Of a DNA stretch of 64,000 bases, positions 30,974 to 40,300 are shown in pieces. Within the stretch, counting starts at the first letter, position 1, and every line of letters starts with the position of its first letter. The DNA comes from Bacillus sp. REN3. GTDB lineage: Bacteria; Bacillota; Bacilli; Bacillales; Cytobacillaceae. The position numbers were made by a program, and so were the translations under genes. The notes beneath the pieces were generated by a model. It was not told where the DNA came from, made no database searches, and saw nothing but the letters and a program-made list of their open reading frames with translations. The stretch spans positions 62,001 to 126,000 of the forward strand of contig NZ_JAERSD010000011.1 of NCBI RefSeq assembly GCF_017912555.1, written 5' to 3'.

Positions 30974-31119
30974 TAAATCAGCCAATTGCACGTGTTAGGC
31001 ATCACGCAATTTGCTTGTTCTAATCTTTAGAATTAAATGAGTCAAGCAATGAAGAACTAAACGTTGTGATTCGCTAAATTTTCATGGCTTTTTCGGCCGA
31101 TCTAGGAGGATTTTTTTAC

Positions 31120-31320
31120 ATGAAAAACGGTAAGGTTAAGTGGTTCAATGCAGAAAAAGGTTTCGGATTCATCGAAACTGAAGATGGAAACGACGTTTTC
31201 GTTCATTACTCTGCAATCCAGTCAGAAGGCTTCAAAACGCTAGAAGAAGGCCAGGAAGTATCCTTCGAAATCGTTGAAGGCGCTCGTGGACCACAAGCTG
31301 CCAACGTTACAACACTATAA
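31120..31320 (+). CDS. cold-shock protein (CSD-fold RNA chaperone)
   Basis: A 66-residue OB-fold RNA chaperone. The RNP1 motif KGFGFIE (about 13-19) and RNP2 VFVHYSAI (about 26-33) are intact, and the start [14 protein letters not shown] is characteristic. AGGAGG lies 11 bases before ATG 31120; the open frame upstream to 31084 is leader. Expression is probably controlled through the long 5' leader. A hairpin terminator follows. The family has several near-identical members in Bacillus (CspB/C/D), so I give no symbol. Confidence 0.96.
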   Translation: MKNGKVKWFNAEKGFGFIETEDGNDVFVHYSAIQSEGFKTLEEGQEVSFEIVEGARGPQAANVTTL

Positions 31321-31332
31321 TTCCAAAATACA

Positions 31333-31361
31333 TGCTCAGCCACATCGGCTGGGCTTTTTTA
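31333..31361 (+). terminator. rho-independent terminator of csp
   Basis: GCTCAGCC (31334-31341) pairs with GGCTGGGC (31347-31354), followed by T6. Confidence 0.9.
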
Positions 31362-31720
31362 GTTTGCTCTTTCATTTCCTTGAATTTTAAACATACTCGC
31401 GAATTCGACGAGGAAATGATATAAACCTCCGCTTTGTTATCCATATTTTCTCCTTGTTTCCCTACTATTTATTACCTTCATTTTCAAAGAGTCGCGGGAA
31501 AAAGTCAATCTTGGTCTTTAAAAGAGGAATAAAACGGCCGGCTTTTTCATTTTGCCAGGCAGGCAAAAATTGATATATCCCTTTATCCTGTTCTTTGATA
31601 AAATTGGAACAAACGTTCTTTTTTGTTTTATGGAAAACCCACAAGATAGTCCATCTGCTATAATAGTAGCATTGAAAAAATGCCATTTTTGAAGAATGCC
31701 TGATTTTTAGGGGGATTGAA
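31362..31720. other. intergenic region upstream of sbcD
   Basis: AT-rich and without a convincing gene. A TATAAT at 31659-31664 could be the -10 box for sbcD, with no good -35. A minus-strand frame 31465-31692 encodes a plausible-looking but unrecognised peptide without a ribosome-binding site. Confidence 0.4.
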
Positions 31721-32866
31721 ATGAAATTTATCCATACAGGGGACTGGCATCTCGGCAAGCTGGTCCACGGAGTCTATATGACAAACGATCAGCGGGAGGT
31801 GCTGAATCAGTTCATCGGCCTCGTTGCTGAAGAACAGCCAGATGCTGTTGTAATCGCGGGCGACCTTTATGATCGCTCTGTTCCTCCAACAGAAGCAGTT
31901 GAGCTTCTGGATGAAGTTCTATTCAGGATTAATGTGGAACTTAATACGCCGGTTGTAGCTATTTCAGGTAACCATGATAGTGCCGAAAGGCTATCATTTG
32001 GCAGTTCCTGGTATCGACAGAACCATTTCTACCTTGCTGGCAAGCTTATCGCTGATTTCAAACCAATACATATCAATGGAGTGAATTTCTATCAGGTACC
32101 TTTTGCGGAACCAGGACTTGTCCGCCATCTGCTGGATGATGCCTCTATTCATTCTCACCAGGACGCAATGAAAGCGATCATTGGGAAAATCGAAGAAAAT
32201 CTGAATCCAAATGAAGCGAACGTATTTGTCGGACATGCTTTTGTCCTTGGAGGCGATTCATGTGATTCTGAAAGAACCTTATCTGTTGGAGGATCAGGCT
32301 GTGTAACACAAGACCTGTTCGCGCCATTTTCCTTAACGGCACTTGGCCACCTTCACAGCCCCGATGCAATCAAGCATGACAGGATCAAATATTCTGGTTC
32401 TCTGTTAAAATATTCATTTTCAGAAGCAAAGCAGCGGAAAAGTGTCTCGATCATTGAAATGGATGAGAAGGGCAATTTTGACATTCGCTGCCGCAGTCTG
32501 ACACCAAAGCAGGACATGCGTGAAATCACAGGCCATTTAGAAGAACTGTTGGATCCGTCTTTTTATGAAAAAGAAAATACGGATGACTATTTGAAAGTGA
32601 CCCTGCTTGATGATGGGGCATTGATTGATCCAATGGGGAAGCTCCGGCAGGTCTTTCCTAATGTGCTGCACCTTGAACGGAAAATTGAAGCGACCGATCA
32701 AAAGCAAAAGCAGTATTTTACCTCAATACGCGAGGAGAAAAAAACCGAACTCGAGTTATTCGAACAATTTTACCGGGAAATGACCACCTCCGATTTCACA
32801 GACGATAAGCGAGGAGTGATGGCTGATATTATCGGCAAGGTGATGAAGGAGGAGAGAATGAAATGA
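31721..32866 (+). CDS. sbcD: exonuclease subunit SbcD (Mre11-type nuclease)
   Basis: A 381-residue Mn-dependent calcineurin-like nuclease that works with SbcC to cut hairpins and protein-blocked DNA ends. The metal-binding motifs are in order: GDWHLGK (residues 7-13), VIAGDLYDR, ISGNHDSAERL, VGHAFVLGG and LGHLHSPD. RBS GGGGG precedes ATG 31721. It overlaps sbcC by four bases (ATGA), so the subunits are translationally coupled. In many Bacillus the addBA genes lie upstream; here they do not. Confidence 0.95.
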   Translation: MKFIHTGDWHLGKLVHGVYMTNDQREVLNQFIGLVAEEQPDAVVIAGDLYDRSVPPTEAVELLDEVLFRINVELNTPVVAISGNHDSAERLSFGSSWYRQNHFYLAGKLIADFKPIHINGVNFYQVPFAEPGLVRHLLDDASIHSHQDAMKAIIGKIEENLNPNEANVFVGHAFVLGGDSCDSERTLSVGGSGCVTQDLFAPFSLTALGHLHSPDAIKHDRIKYSGSLLKYSFSEAKQRKSVSIIEMDEKGNFDIRCRSLTPKQDMREITGHLEELLDPSFYEKENTDDYLKVTLLDDGALIDPMGKLRQVFPNVLHLERKIEATDQKQKQYFTSIREEKKTELELFEQFYREMTTSDFTDDKRGVMADIIGKVMKEERMK

Positions 32867-35800
32867 AACCTCTTAAATTGACCATGCAGGCTTTTGGCCC
32901 TTATGCGGGTACGGAAACGGTTGATTTTACACAGCTTGGGAATCGGACGATGTTTGTGATATCCGGAAAAACCGGTGCTGGAAAGACGACGATATTTGAT
33001 GGCATCAGTTATGCCATCTACGGAAAGGCAAGCGGTGAGGACCGCAATGGCCCTGATTTGCGCAGCCAATTCGCAAGTGAGGATCTTATGACTGAAGTCT
33101 GCCTGGAATTCTCACTTAGACAAAAAACATACAGGATTAAACGGTCCCCCCAGCAGGAAAAGAAAAAAGAGCGTGGCGGCGGCACAACCTTAGTCGGCGC
33201 AAAGGCCGAATTGTATTTGATCGTTGGGAATGGTCAAGCCCAGTTACTTGCATCGAATGTCCGCGACGTAGATGAGAAAATCAAGGAAATCATGATCATT
33301 GACAGCAATCAGTTCCGTCAGATCCTGATGATTCCGCAAGGGGAATTCCGTAAGCTGCTTACATCTGATAGTAAAGAAAAGGAAGTAATCCTCCAAAGAT
33401 TGTTCCACACGGAAATCTATAAACGAATTGAGGAGAAATTGAAAGAAGAGGCTACTGTCCTGAAAAAATCGGTTGAGGACCAGCTTGAAAAGCGGGATAC
33501 ATTCCTTCGCAGCATAAAGGCAGTTGTAAGCGATGAGCTGAAAGAGTATGTCGAAGCTGGCAGTGTGAATGATCTTCTGCTCCTGCCACTGTTACAACAG
33601 GAAATTGCTGCGATGACAGGAAGATTGGAATTGTTGAACAAAGAACGGGATACACTCCAGGACCAACGGGACAAATTGCAGCAACGCCTGTTTGAAGCAG
33701 AGTCAACACTGAAACAGCTTGCAGCTCTTGAGGATCTTCGCCTGAAAAAAGAAAAACTTGAAGGTCAGCAGCTTTCCTTCAAAGAAAAGGAATCCGAAGC
33801 TGAGCTTGCCAAGAAAGCGGCTTTGCTTGCAACACAGGAACAGCTCTGCCACAGGCTTAAAGCAGATGTAGACAGTCTGTCTGTACAAGTCCGAAAAATA
33901 AAAGAACGGATTGGCGTGTATACTGAGAAACTAGAGAGGAGCGAGGAAGAATACAAGCGACAGATAGAGCGGGAAGCTGAGCGAAAAGCAGCTGCTGAGC
34001 ATTTAGGCAAGCTTGAGCATCTGAAAGAAGATGTCGATGCTTATTCAATCATTGCCAAAACGGTGCAGGAGCTCGGCGCTAGCCGGGACTCGATCAGGCG
34101 GCAACGCGAACATGGGGAAGAAGCGTTGAGGAAGGCAGAGAAACGATTGAAGGCCTTACAAGCCGAAAGAGAAGAGGGAGAGAAAGCACAGCTGGCTTTT
34201 ATTGAAAACGGGCATGCCCTTGAAAAGCTGAACTTTGAAAAAGATAAGCTGAATAAACTGGGGAAGCACCATCAAAAACTGCGGAATGCCCGGCAAGTCT
34301 TTTCAAACAGCCAGCAGGTATTCAAAAATGCCGTGGGACGCCTTGAGGATGCGAAAGCAACCGTCATGGAGCTGGAGCACAGCTGGCTTCATTCCCAGGC
34401 TGCAGTCCTTGCTTCATCGTTGGTTTCCGGTGAAGCCTGTCCTGTCTGCGGTTCGGAGCATCATCCCAATCCCGCCATCGCTAAAGATGGTTTCATTCCA
34501 GATGAAAGTGATCTGAAGGCAGCGAGAGAGCAGGCGGCAGAATTGGAAAAGGAAAAAGCTCAGGCGGAAAAAGTGTTTATTGAAGCGGATGCCAATGTCA
34601 GGTCATTGGCTGGCGTGCAGGAAGAACTTGTGGCTGAAATCCTGGAATTCAATAACGATTTTCAGTTGGACAAGCTTAATGAAACTGTTTTGCTGATCCA
34701 AAGCAAAGAGGACGATTTGAAAGATCAGAAAAAAACACTTTCGAGCCAATTGGCCGCTCTCGATCACATAAAGTCTGAAATAAAGACTGCCGAAGAAGGA
34801 AGGGAGAAACTTCAGCAACAGCTAAGGACGCTTGATGACAGCTATCAATCATCCGTGGTCCGTTATACAGAAAAGAAAACCATGCTTGAGGGGATGACCG
34901 ACAGAATTCCTGAAGAACTGAGGTCGATATCGGCTTATCAATCGAAACTGAAAGCTGCCATTCAAATTAAAGACCGCTTGGAACAGCAGTTCGAAGACTC
35001 CAGGAAAAATTTCCAGGAAGCAAGGGAACTACTTGGTTCAGAAAAGGCTCGCGGGGAAGAGGCAGAAAAACGGTTAAAAGAAACCGAGGATACGCTCGCG
35101 ACTGAGCGGGAATCATTCAGGGCAAAAATGGCTGCACAAGGATTTGATAATTATCAGTTCTACGCAAAAGCAAAAAAGTCAGAACGGGAAATCCAGACGC
35201 TCGAAGCAGAGATTCGCAGTTACCGTGAAGAAATAAGATCCATCACAGACAGGTTCGTGGAACTCTCAGAATTGCTGAAGGATGTGCGGAAACCTGATAT
35301 CGGCATCCTGAAGGAGGAGTTCGAGGTACTTAGTGAAAAGATCAAGAAGGCAGAAGAAGCCTATCAAGATCTCCATTTTAAAAAACGGGATAACGAAGCG
35401 ATCCTGCAAAATGTAGAAACTTTGAATGAGCAAATGAAAGTGCTTGAAGAACGCTACAAGTTAATTGGGCATTTATACGAAATTTCAAAAGGGCAAAACA
35501 CCTATCGCATCACCTTCGAACGTTTTGTACTAGCTGCGTTCCTTGATGATATCCTAACTGAAGCAAATGTAAGACTGACCAAGATGACAAGCGGAAGATA
35601 CAGGCTCCTTCGGAAAACAGACCGCTCAAAAGGCAACGTCCAAAGCGGGCTTGAACTGCTCGTCCTTGACGCATATACCGGCCAGGAACGCCATGTCAAA
35701 ACCCTATCTGGAGGTGAAGGTTTCAAGGCAGCGCTATCCCTAGCGCTCGGGCTCGCTGATGTCGTTCAAAACTATGCAGGCGGTGTTTCACTGGAAACAA

Positions 35801-36000
35801 TGTTCATTGATGAAGGCTTTGGCACGCTTGATCCCGAGTCGCTGGATCAGGCAATTGAGGCACTGATTGACATCCAGGGCAGCGGCCGTCTAGTCGGTAT
35901 TATCTCCCACGTTCCTGAATTGAAGGAAAGGATTGACGCAAGGCTTGAGGTCATTGCCACCCAGACAGGAAGCAAGACAGAGTTCTATTTAATGAATTGA
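32863..36000 (+). CDS. sbcC: exonuclease subunit SbcC (Rad50-type SMC ATPase)
   Basis: A 1045-residue SMC-like ATPase partner of SbcD. The N-terminal Walker A is ISGKTGAGKTTIFDGISYAI (about 32-51). Two long coiled coils flank a zinc-hook with GEACPVCGSEHHPNP near residue 525 (CxxC). The C-terminus holds the ABC signature KTLSGGEGFKAALSLALGLAD, Walker B TMFIDEGFGTLD and the H-loop IISHV. Length is normal. The start at ATG 32863 overlaps the sbcD stop, with GAAGGAGGAGAG upstream inside sbcD. The complex acts in replication-fork and double-strand-break repair. Confidence 0.95.
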   Translation: MKPLKLTMQAFGPYAGTETVDFTQLGNRTMFVISGKTGAGKTTIFDGISYAIYGKASGEDRNGPDLRSQFASEDLMTEVCLEFSLRQKTYRIKRSPQQEKKKERGGGTTLVGAKAELYLIVGNGQAQLLASNVRDVDEKIKEIMIIDSNQFRQILMIPQGEFRKLLTSDSKEKEVILQRLFHTEIYKRIEEKLKEEATVLKKSVEDQLEKRDTFLRSIKAVVSDELKEYVEAGSVNDLLLLPLLQQEIAAMTGRLELLNKERDTLQDQRDKLQQRLFEAESTLKQLAALEDLRLKKEKLEGQQLSFKEKESEAELAKKAALLATQEQLCHRLKADVDSLSVQVRKIKERIGVYTEKLERSEEEYKRQIEREAERKAAAEHLGKLEHLKEDVDAYSIIAKTVQELGASRDSIRRQREHGEEALRKAEKRLKALQAEREEGEKAQLAFIENGHALEKLNFEKDKLNKLGKHHQKLRNARQVFSNSQQVFKNAVGRLEDAKATVMELEHSWLHSQAAVLASSLVSGEACPVCGSEHHPNPAIAKDGFIPDESDLKAAREQAAELEKEKAQAEKVFIEADANVRSLAGVQEELVAEILEFNNDFQLDKLNETVLLIQSKEDDLKDQKKTLSSQLAALDHIKSEIKTAEEGREKLQQQLRTLDDSYQSSVVRYTEKKTMLEGMTDRIPEELRSISAYQSKLKAAIQIKDRLEQQFEDSRKNFQEARELLGSEKARGEEAEKRLKETEDTLATERESFRAKMAAQGFDNYQFYAKAKKSEREIQTLEAEIRSYREEIRSITDRFVELSELLKDVRKPDIGILKEEFEVLSEKIKKAEEAYQDLHFKKRDNEAILQNVETLNEQMKVLEERYKLIGHLYEISKGQNTYRITFERFVLAAFLDDILTEANVRLTKMTSGRYRLLRKTDRSKGNVQSGLELLVLDAYTGQERHVKTLSGGEGFKAALSLALGLADVVQNYAGGVSLETMFIDEGFGTLDPESLDQAIEALIDIQGSGRLVGIISHVPELKERIDARLEVIATQTGSKTEFYLMN

Positions 36001-36066
36001 CGACCCTTTCAGCATCAACTGTCCGTCTATGCTGTTATGTTATAGTCAAATGCAAGGAGATTGATT

Positions 36067-37128
36067 ATGGATTTTGATGTGCAATATTTATCGTTCTATG
36101 TCGTTCAGGTCGAGGGAAAAGGGGACCAGGCCGATAAGAAATACAAGCATTACCAGACTCTGAATGAAGAAGATTATGACAATAGTTCGCTTAAGGATTT
36201 CCTTGATGGAGAATTCACAAAGATTGTCAAACGCAAAGTTGACCGCCATCCGAAAACAGAGGATGTGCCGACAAAGATTGGCTATTTCATCGTAGAAGAA
36301 GGGCATGATTTGACTTCGAATCCGAACTACAATCTTTTTCATCGCGTCAGGTTCGCTGAATCCAAGGAAGCCTTCCAGGAAGAAAGCGAAAAATTCACGC
36401 GGGCATATGTTGATACGAGTGCAGTCCGAGGCGGTGTATTCATTGTGGCAAGGGCGAAGCTTAGCAAATATTTTGATGACTCATTTGTCTTTATTTTGAA
36501 ATGCGATTTCGAGCCTAAGGTTGCCTCGATTTCTGATGAATCCACGCTTATTCGCCAGGTTGAGATGGCAATCACCACGAAAAATATGAAGTCGATCCAA
36601 TACCCATACATGCCGGAAGAAGGAATGATCCAGGCCAATGAATTGAAGATCAACCAGTCTTCACACGCTCGTTATTTCGAGGATTTCCTTAAATATGTCG
36701 AGTACGGACAATCAATGCCGGAAATTGTGAAGAACCAGGTTATCGAGATGGTAAAAGTACATATGGAAGAAACGTTTGAATCGGAAAGCGAGGAAAGGGA
36801 GCAGCTGGAAAACGCCATGGAAATCTGGGCTGCCAGCGAAAAGCGAGAACTGCAGGAGCGCTTTGAACAGGAGCAAATTATTGAAGCAGCCGCTCAGCTC
36901 GTTGAACATACACCAGAATTAGAACTGAAAATGAAGCTCGACCATGTTTCGGTTAAAGGGCTGCTTGCCGATTTTGGAAACACGGTCCATCTAGCGAAAC
37001 TGAATGATAAATATGTCCTGATGATCGAAGCGGATACGATTACTTTTGAAAAAGGATTCTCGCCGGTGGAGTTCGTGAAACCAGTCGAAGTGGCAACGGT
37101 AGTCGAACGAATCAGGCAGAAAGGATAA
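36067..37128 (+). CDS. DUF3900 domain protein
   Basis: A 353-residue soluble protein of the Bacillus family DUF3900. The body is mixed alpha/beta (FDVQYLSFYVVQVEGKGD at the start; DSFVFILKCDFEPK in the middle) followed by a strongly charged helical stretch around residues 235-285 rich in Glu. Function is unknown; the layout faintly recalls nucleoid-associated NdpA-type proteins. TTG 36061 is in frame but sits one base from AAGGAG; ATG 36067 at seven bases is the start. Closed by a strong terminator. Confidence 0.85.
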   Translation: MDFDVQYLSFYVVQVEGKGDQADKKYKHYQTLNEEDYDNSSLKDFLDGEFTKIVKRKVDRHPKTEDVPTKIGYFIVEEGHDLTSNPNYNLFHRVRFAESKEAFQEESEKFTRAYVDTSAVRGGVFIVARAKLSKYFDDSFVFILKCDFEPKVASISDESTLIRQVEMAITTKNMKSIQYPYMPEEGMIQANELKINQSSHARYFEDFLKYVEYGQSMPEIVKNQVIEMVKVHMEETFESESEEREQLENAMEIWAASEKRELQERFEQEQIIEAAAQLVEHTPELELKMKLDHVSVKGLLADFGNTVHLAKLNDKYVLMIEADTITFEKGFSPVEFVKPVEVATVVERIRQKG

Positions 37129-37144
37129 AGGCTACAACAAAAAC

Positions 37145-37184
37145 GAAAGGGGGATTTTGCATGCAAAATCCCCCTTTTTTCCTT
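37145..37184. terminator. very strong palindromic terminator
   Basis: AAAGGGGGATTTTGC (37146-37160) pairs with GCAAAATCCCCCTTT (37163-37177), followed by T. It serves the DUF3900 gene. Confidence 0.92.
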
Positions 37185-37286
37185 TTTTCGTGATAGCTGG
37201 GCAAAGGTCCCCTTTTTCCTGAACATATTCTCATTGCTGGATACATGAATTTTCCCAATAATCATTGAACACTTTCTTTAGGATTC

Positions 37287-38336
37287 CTATAAAATCATCG
37301 CGGACTTTATGTAGTGATAAAGAAGCTTGGCTGTATTTTCGATGGACTCCTTGTGTGTACGTTCGAATGCATGCGATGAGTCAATCCCAGGTCCAATAAG
37401 TCCATGGATGATATCATGCCCAGAGCGGATGGCTGCCGAAGCATCCGACCCATAAAATGGGTAAATATCCAGTTTATAATCGACTCCATTGTCTTTCGCA
37501 AGCTGGACAAGCTTCTTTCGAAGTTCATAATGATAAGGTCCGCTGGCATCCTTTACACAAATGGAAACGGTGTACTCATCAGTCGACTGGCCGTCACCCA
37601 TTGCCCCCATATCAACAGCGAGGTATTCGACTGTTTCAGGCGTGATATTCGAGTTCCCTCCATAGCCGATTTCTTCGTTGTTTGAAATTAAAAAGTGTGT
37701 TGTATAGGGAAGTTCAATCTCATCCAGTACGATCTGTTTGATAAGCTGGAGCAGGATCGCGACACTCGCCTTATCATCGAGATGGCGGGATTTGATATAA
37801 CCTGAGGGTGTGATTTGCACCCTGGGATCGAAAGAAACAAAATCCCCAACTTCAATCCCCAATTCACGGACTTCAGCTTCACTATGTACCTTTTCATCCA
37901 GGCGGACTTCCATGTTGTCTTGATTCCGTTCAGCCTTGCCAGCATCCTTGTATACATGGACAGAGGTTTGATGCATCAGGATTGTCCCAGTAACCTTTTT
38001 GCCTGAACTTGTCTCGATTTCACAATATTCGCCTTCAATCGAGTTATATTTGAACCCCCCAATCAAATCGAGTTTCAGCCTGCCGCTAGGTTTGATTTCT
38101 TTCACGATTGCCCCAAGTGTATCAACGTGCGCAGTCAGCATACGGTGATTTCGATCATCCTTGCCAGGAAGCGTTGCAATCAAACCGCCTTTGCGATTCC
38201 TCCTTGTATTTACCTTTATTTCCCCCAGGAATTTTTCAACGAACGAAATTACCTCATTCGTATTTCCCGATGGACTGGGAATGCTGACGAGCTGTTCCAA
38301 TAATCTTATCGTCTCATCTGTATTTGGATATCCCAT
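37287..38336 (-). CDS. M42-family metallopeptidase (glutamyl/leucyl aminopeptidase)
   Basis: A 349-residue cytoplasmic aminopeptidase of family M42 with two metal ions. Ligands are seen in TAHVDTLGAIV (first His/Asp), RHLDDKASVAILL (bridging Asp), NNEEIGYGGNSNI (catalytic Glu and metal Glu), AVDMGAMGDGQ and SSHAFERTH (last His). GGAGAGGAG precedes ATG 38336; the long upstream frame to 38498 is not coding. It removes N-terminal residues from peptides during protein turnover. Single gene, divergent from the DUF3892 gene. Confidence 0.93.
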   Translation of the reverse strand: MGYPNTDETIRLLEQLVSIPSPSGNTNEVISFVEKFLGEIKVNTRRNRKGGLIATLPGKDDRNHRMLTAHVDTLGAIVKEIKPSGRLKLDLIGGFKYNSIEGEYCEIETSSGKKVTGTILMHQTSVHVYKDAGKAERNQDNMEVRLDEKVHSEAEVRELGIEVGDFVSFDPRVQITPSGYIKSRHLDDKASVAILLQLIKQIVLDEIELPYTTHFLISNNEEIGYGGNSNITPETVEYLAVDMGAMGDGQSTDEYTVSICVKDASGPYHYELRKKLVQLAKDNGVDYKLDIYPFYGSDASAAIRSGHDIIHGLIGPGIDSSHAFERTHKESIENTAKLLYHYIKSAMIL

Positions 38337-38438
38337 GGTAAAACTCCTCTCCGTTAGACTCACACATCTATTATATGCTTTTTTTATACGCACATAAATG
38401 CCAGGCAGGATACAAATCCTATAATCGGAGGTGAGAAG

Positions 38439-38744
38439 ATGGGAAATAAAGATTATAACCAAATTTTCGAAGATTACAAAAAGAAAAGCATTATACAAAC
38501 TCCATCAGCTTCAGAAGATACCGGGAAGGATAGGATTGTCGCCGTCCGTAAGAACGATGATGGCGACTTAATTGCTTTCCGGACTGAAACAGGAAGGGAA
38601 CTGGATTATATCGAGGCACTGACAGAAGCAAAAGCAGGAAACCTCGCTCAAGTAGATGTATTCCATAAATACGGGAGAGATATACTTCGAAGCGAGCCTG
38701 ATGGAATCAAGGAAAACAACCTCGATAACTTACCTGAATTCTAA
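38439..38744 (+). CDS. DUF3892 domain protein
   Basis: A 101-residue protein whose second half (IVAVRKNDDGDLIAFRTETG through YIEALTEAKAGNL to DVFHKYGRDILRS) is a DUF3892 domain, a small fold of unknown function found in Firmicutes. The N-terminal 35 residues are charged and probably disordered. GGAGGTGAGAAG precedes ATG 38439. It ends without an obvious terminator, and the 52-bp repeat array follows. Confidence 0.82.
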   Translation: MGNKDYNQIFEDYKKKSIIQTPSASEDTGKDRIVAVRKNDDGDLIAFRTETGRELDYIEALTEAKAGNLAQVDVFHKYGRDILRSEPDGIKENNLDNLPEF

Positions 38745-38844
38745 CTCATTGGGCCCTTTTAATATGGATGGATCCCGTTCTTCGGAATCAAAACACCCAT
38801 TTAGATCACAAGTGAAGTTAGAGTGAAAAATGGAAATGTTAAAT

Positions 38845-39095
38845 TGGACACAAGGTGTTTCGGATCGCGCCGTTTTGCTTTTTGGCGCACTCGTATGGGG
38901 ACGATTTGCGTCGGATTGTTCCCATTTTTCTTTTTCGAGAGCCTATATGGGAACGATCTGGCTAAGATTGTTCCCGTTTTGCGAATCTGACTGGCTGTTT
39001 GGGCACGATCTGCTTCGGATCGTGCCCGTTTTGCTTTTTTCGAAAACTAATATGGCACAATAGCCCCGTCCGTCCCCGCTTTGCTTATCTGAATC
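38845..39095 (+). repeat. tandem array of five 52-bp hairpin repeats (array B)
   Basis: Units begin at 38845, 38897, 38949, 39001 and 39053, an exact 52-bp period. Each has an inverted repeat followed by a linker like GTTTTGCTTTTTCGAGAACC. The best unit (39001) has GGGCACGATC-TGCTTC-GGATCGTGCCC; the others differ by compensating changes such as GGGAACGATC with GATTGTTCCC (38949) and GGGGACGAT with ATTGTTCCC (38897). Paired changes keep the stem, so the hairpin, not the primary sequence, seems to be kept. Same family as array A at 8575-8815, opposite strand. The remaining intergenic sequence to 39237 is AT-rich. Confidence 0.75.
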
Positions 39096-39237
39096 TTAGT
39101 ATTGATGCGATCCGGCAACGGCAATCATCTCCGTTGGATTTTCAACATAATCAATAAAAAAGGAGGGAAAAGAAGGATCATAATAGAATAAAAGAAAGCA
39201 ATGTTTTTAGTACTTTAAGTAGATCAGGAGGAAACAG

Positions 39238-40029
39238 ATGAATGCAAGAATTATAGAGACACTGAAAAACATCGAAGAAGAATATCGTGTGAAAATTCTT
39301 TATGCTTGTGAATCCGGGAGCAGGGCATGGGGATTTCCTTCTAAGGATAGTGACTATGATGTCAGGTTCATTTATGTGTATAGAAAACGGGACTATTTAT
39401 CAATCGATCCAATCGGCATTGGCTCAAAACGGGATGTGATCGAGCTCCCTATAGACGAGCTGCTCGATGTTTCGGGGTGGGAACTGACAAAAACGTTAAG
39501 ATTGTTCAGAAAATCCAATCCTCCCTTGCTGGAATGGATGCGTTCTTCAATAGTTTACTACCAAGTCTTTTCAACTATTGAGAGAATGCAGAAGCTTAGC
39601 AGGGACGCATTTGCGCCTCACTCCTGTATCCACCACTATCTGAATATGGCAGCAGGCAATTACAGGGAGTTTTTGCAAGGGGAAGAGGTTAAGATAAAAA
39701 AATACTTTTACGTTCTCAGACCGGTTCTGGCTGCGGTGTGGATTCAAAAGCATAATGAATTCCCTCCTTTGGAATTTCCGGTGCTGCTAGAAGAGTTGAT
39801 TCCGCGCGGGCAGTTAAAAGAACAAATAACCACACTTTTAAATAGAAAGCTGGCTGGGGATGAACTGGATGTGGAACCGCAAATCCATGTTATAAATGAA
39901 TTTCTGGAAAAGGAAATGAGATGTCTCCGGGAAGGAGGAAAATCCCGGGGGCATCAACAGCCTGATTTGACTCCAAACCTTGATACCCTTTTCCGGGAAA
40001 CACTAGAAGAAGTTTGGCCGAATCATTAA
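39238..40029 (+). CDS. nucleotidyltransferase-fold protein, YcgL/RlaP family
   Basis: A 263-residue protein with a polymerase-beta-type nucleotidyltransferase core. The active-site motif is GSRAWGFPSKDSDYDVRFIY (about 28-47), with the two metal-binding Asp in DSDYD. The rest matches the YcgL family (PF10127): PIDELLDVSGWELTKTLRLF, NPPLLEWMRS and KKYFYVLRPVLAAVWI. Relatives adenylate or otherwise nucleotidylate unknown targets; the T4 member is RlaP. CAGGAGGAA precedes ATG 39238. It lies just behind repeat array B. Confidence 0.88.
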   Translation: MNARIIETLKNIEEEYRVKILYACESGSRAWGFPSKDSDYDVRFIYVYRKRDYLSIDPIGIGSKRDVIELPIDELLDVSGWELTKTLRLFRKSNPPLLEWMRSSIVYYQVFSTIERMQKLSRDAFAPHSCIHHYLNMAAGNYREFLQGEEVKIKKYFYVLRPVLAAVWIQKHNEFPPLEFPVLLEELIPRGQLKEQITTLLNRKLAGDELDVEPQIHVINEFLEKEMRCLREGGKSRGHQQPDLTPNLDTLFRETLEEVWPNH

Positions 40030-40104
40030 ATGTATTACTAAAGATTGTTTTCTAAAGGCTTGTTGTTTTCTGAATCACTTTAAGAGAAACGAATAGTTTT
40101 AGAA

Positions 40105-40238
40105 GATTAATTGGAACCTGAGGTTGCGTGGCTCCGGTCGGGATCAGCGGGAAAATTAGGACACTGCTGGCGCTTTTACGCCAGGGAGGCTCACTCACCC
40201 CCAGTAGCAATCGAGCAACATGGAATGCAAATCCACCA
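40105..40238 (+). repeat. decayed copy of GC-rich dispersed repeat (copy 2)
   Basis: From GATTAATTGGAACC through GCGTGGCTCC, CGGGATCAGCGGGAAAAT, CTGCTGGCGC-TTTT-ACGCCAG and GGAGGCTCACTCACC to GGAATGCAAATCCACCA. Block order matches copies 1 and 3; the CCGCGGAAAGC block is lost here. Confidence 0.65.
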
Positions 40239-40300
40239 TTTTGTAAAAACCAACAAAATTCATGAAAACAACCTAATAAAAAATGATGAGGAGGAAAGGG

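Noticed and set aside
31307-31444. Minus-strand 45-codon ORF with a good AAGGAG site, antisense to the csp 3' end
   Set aside because: It runs through the csp terminator and overlaps the csp coding sequence antisense; no protein-like features or family.
31465-31758. Minus-strand frame of 97 codons in front of sbcD
   Set aside because: Its first codons overlap sbcD antisense and no ribosome-binding site fits an internal start.
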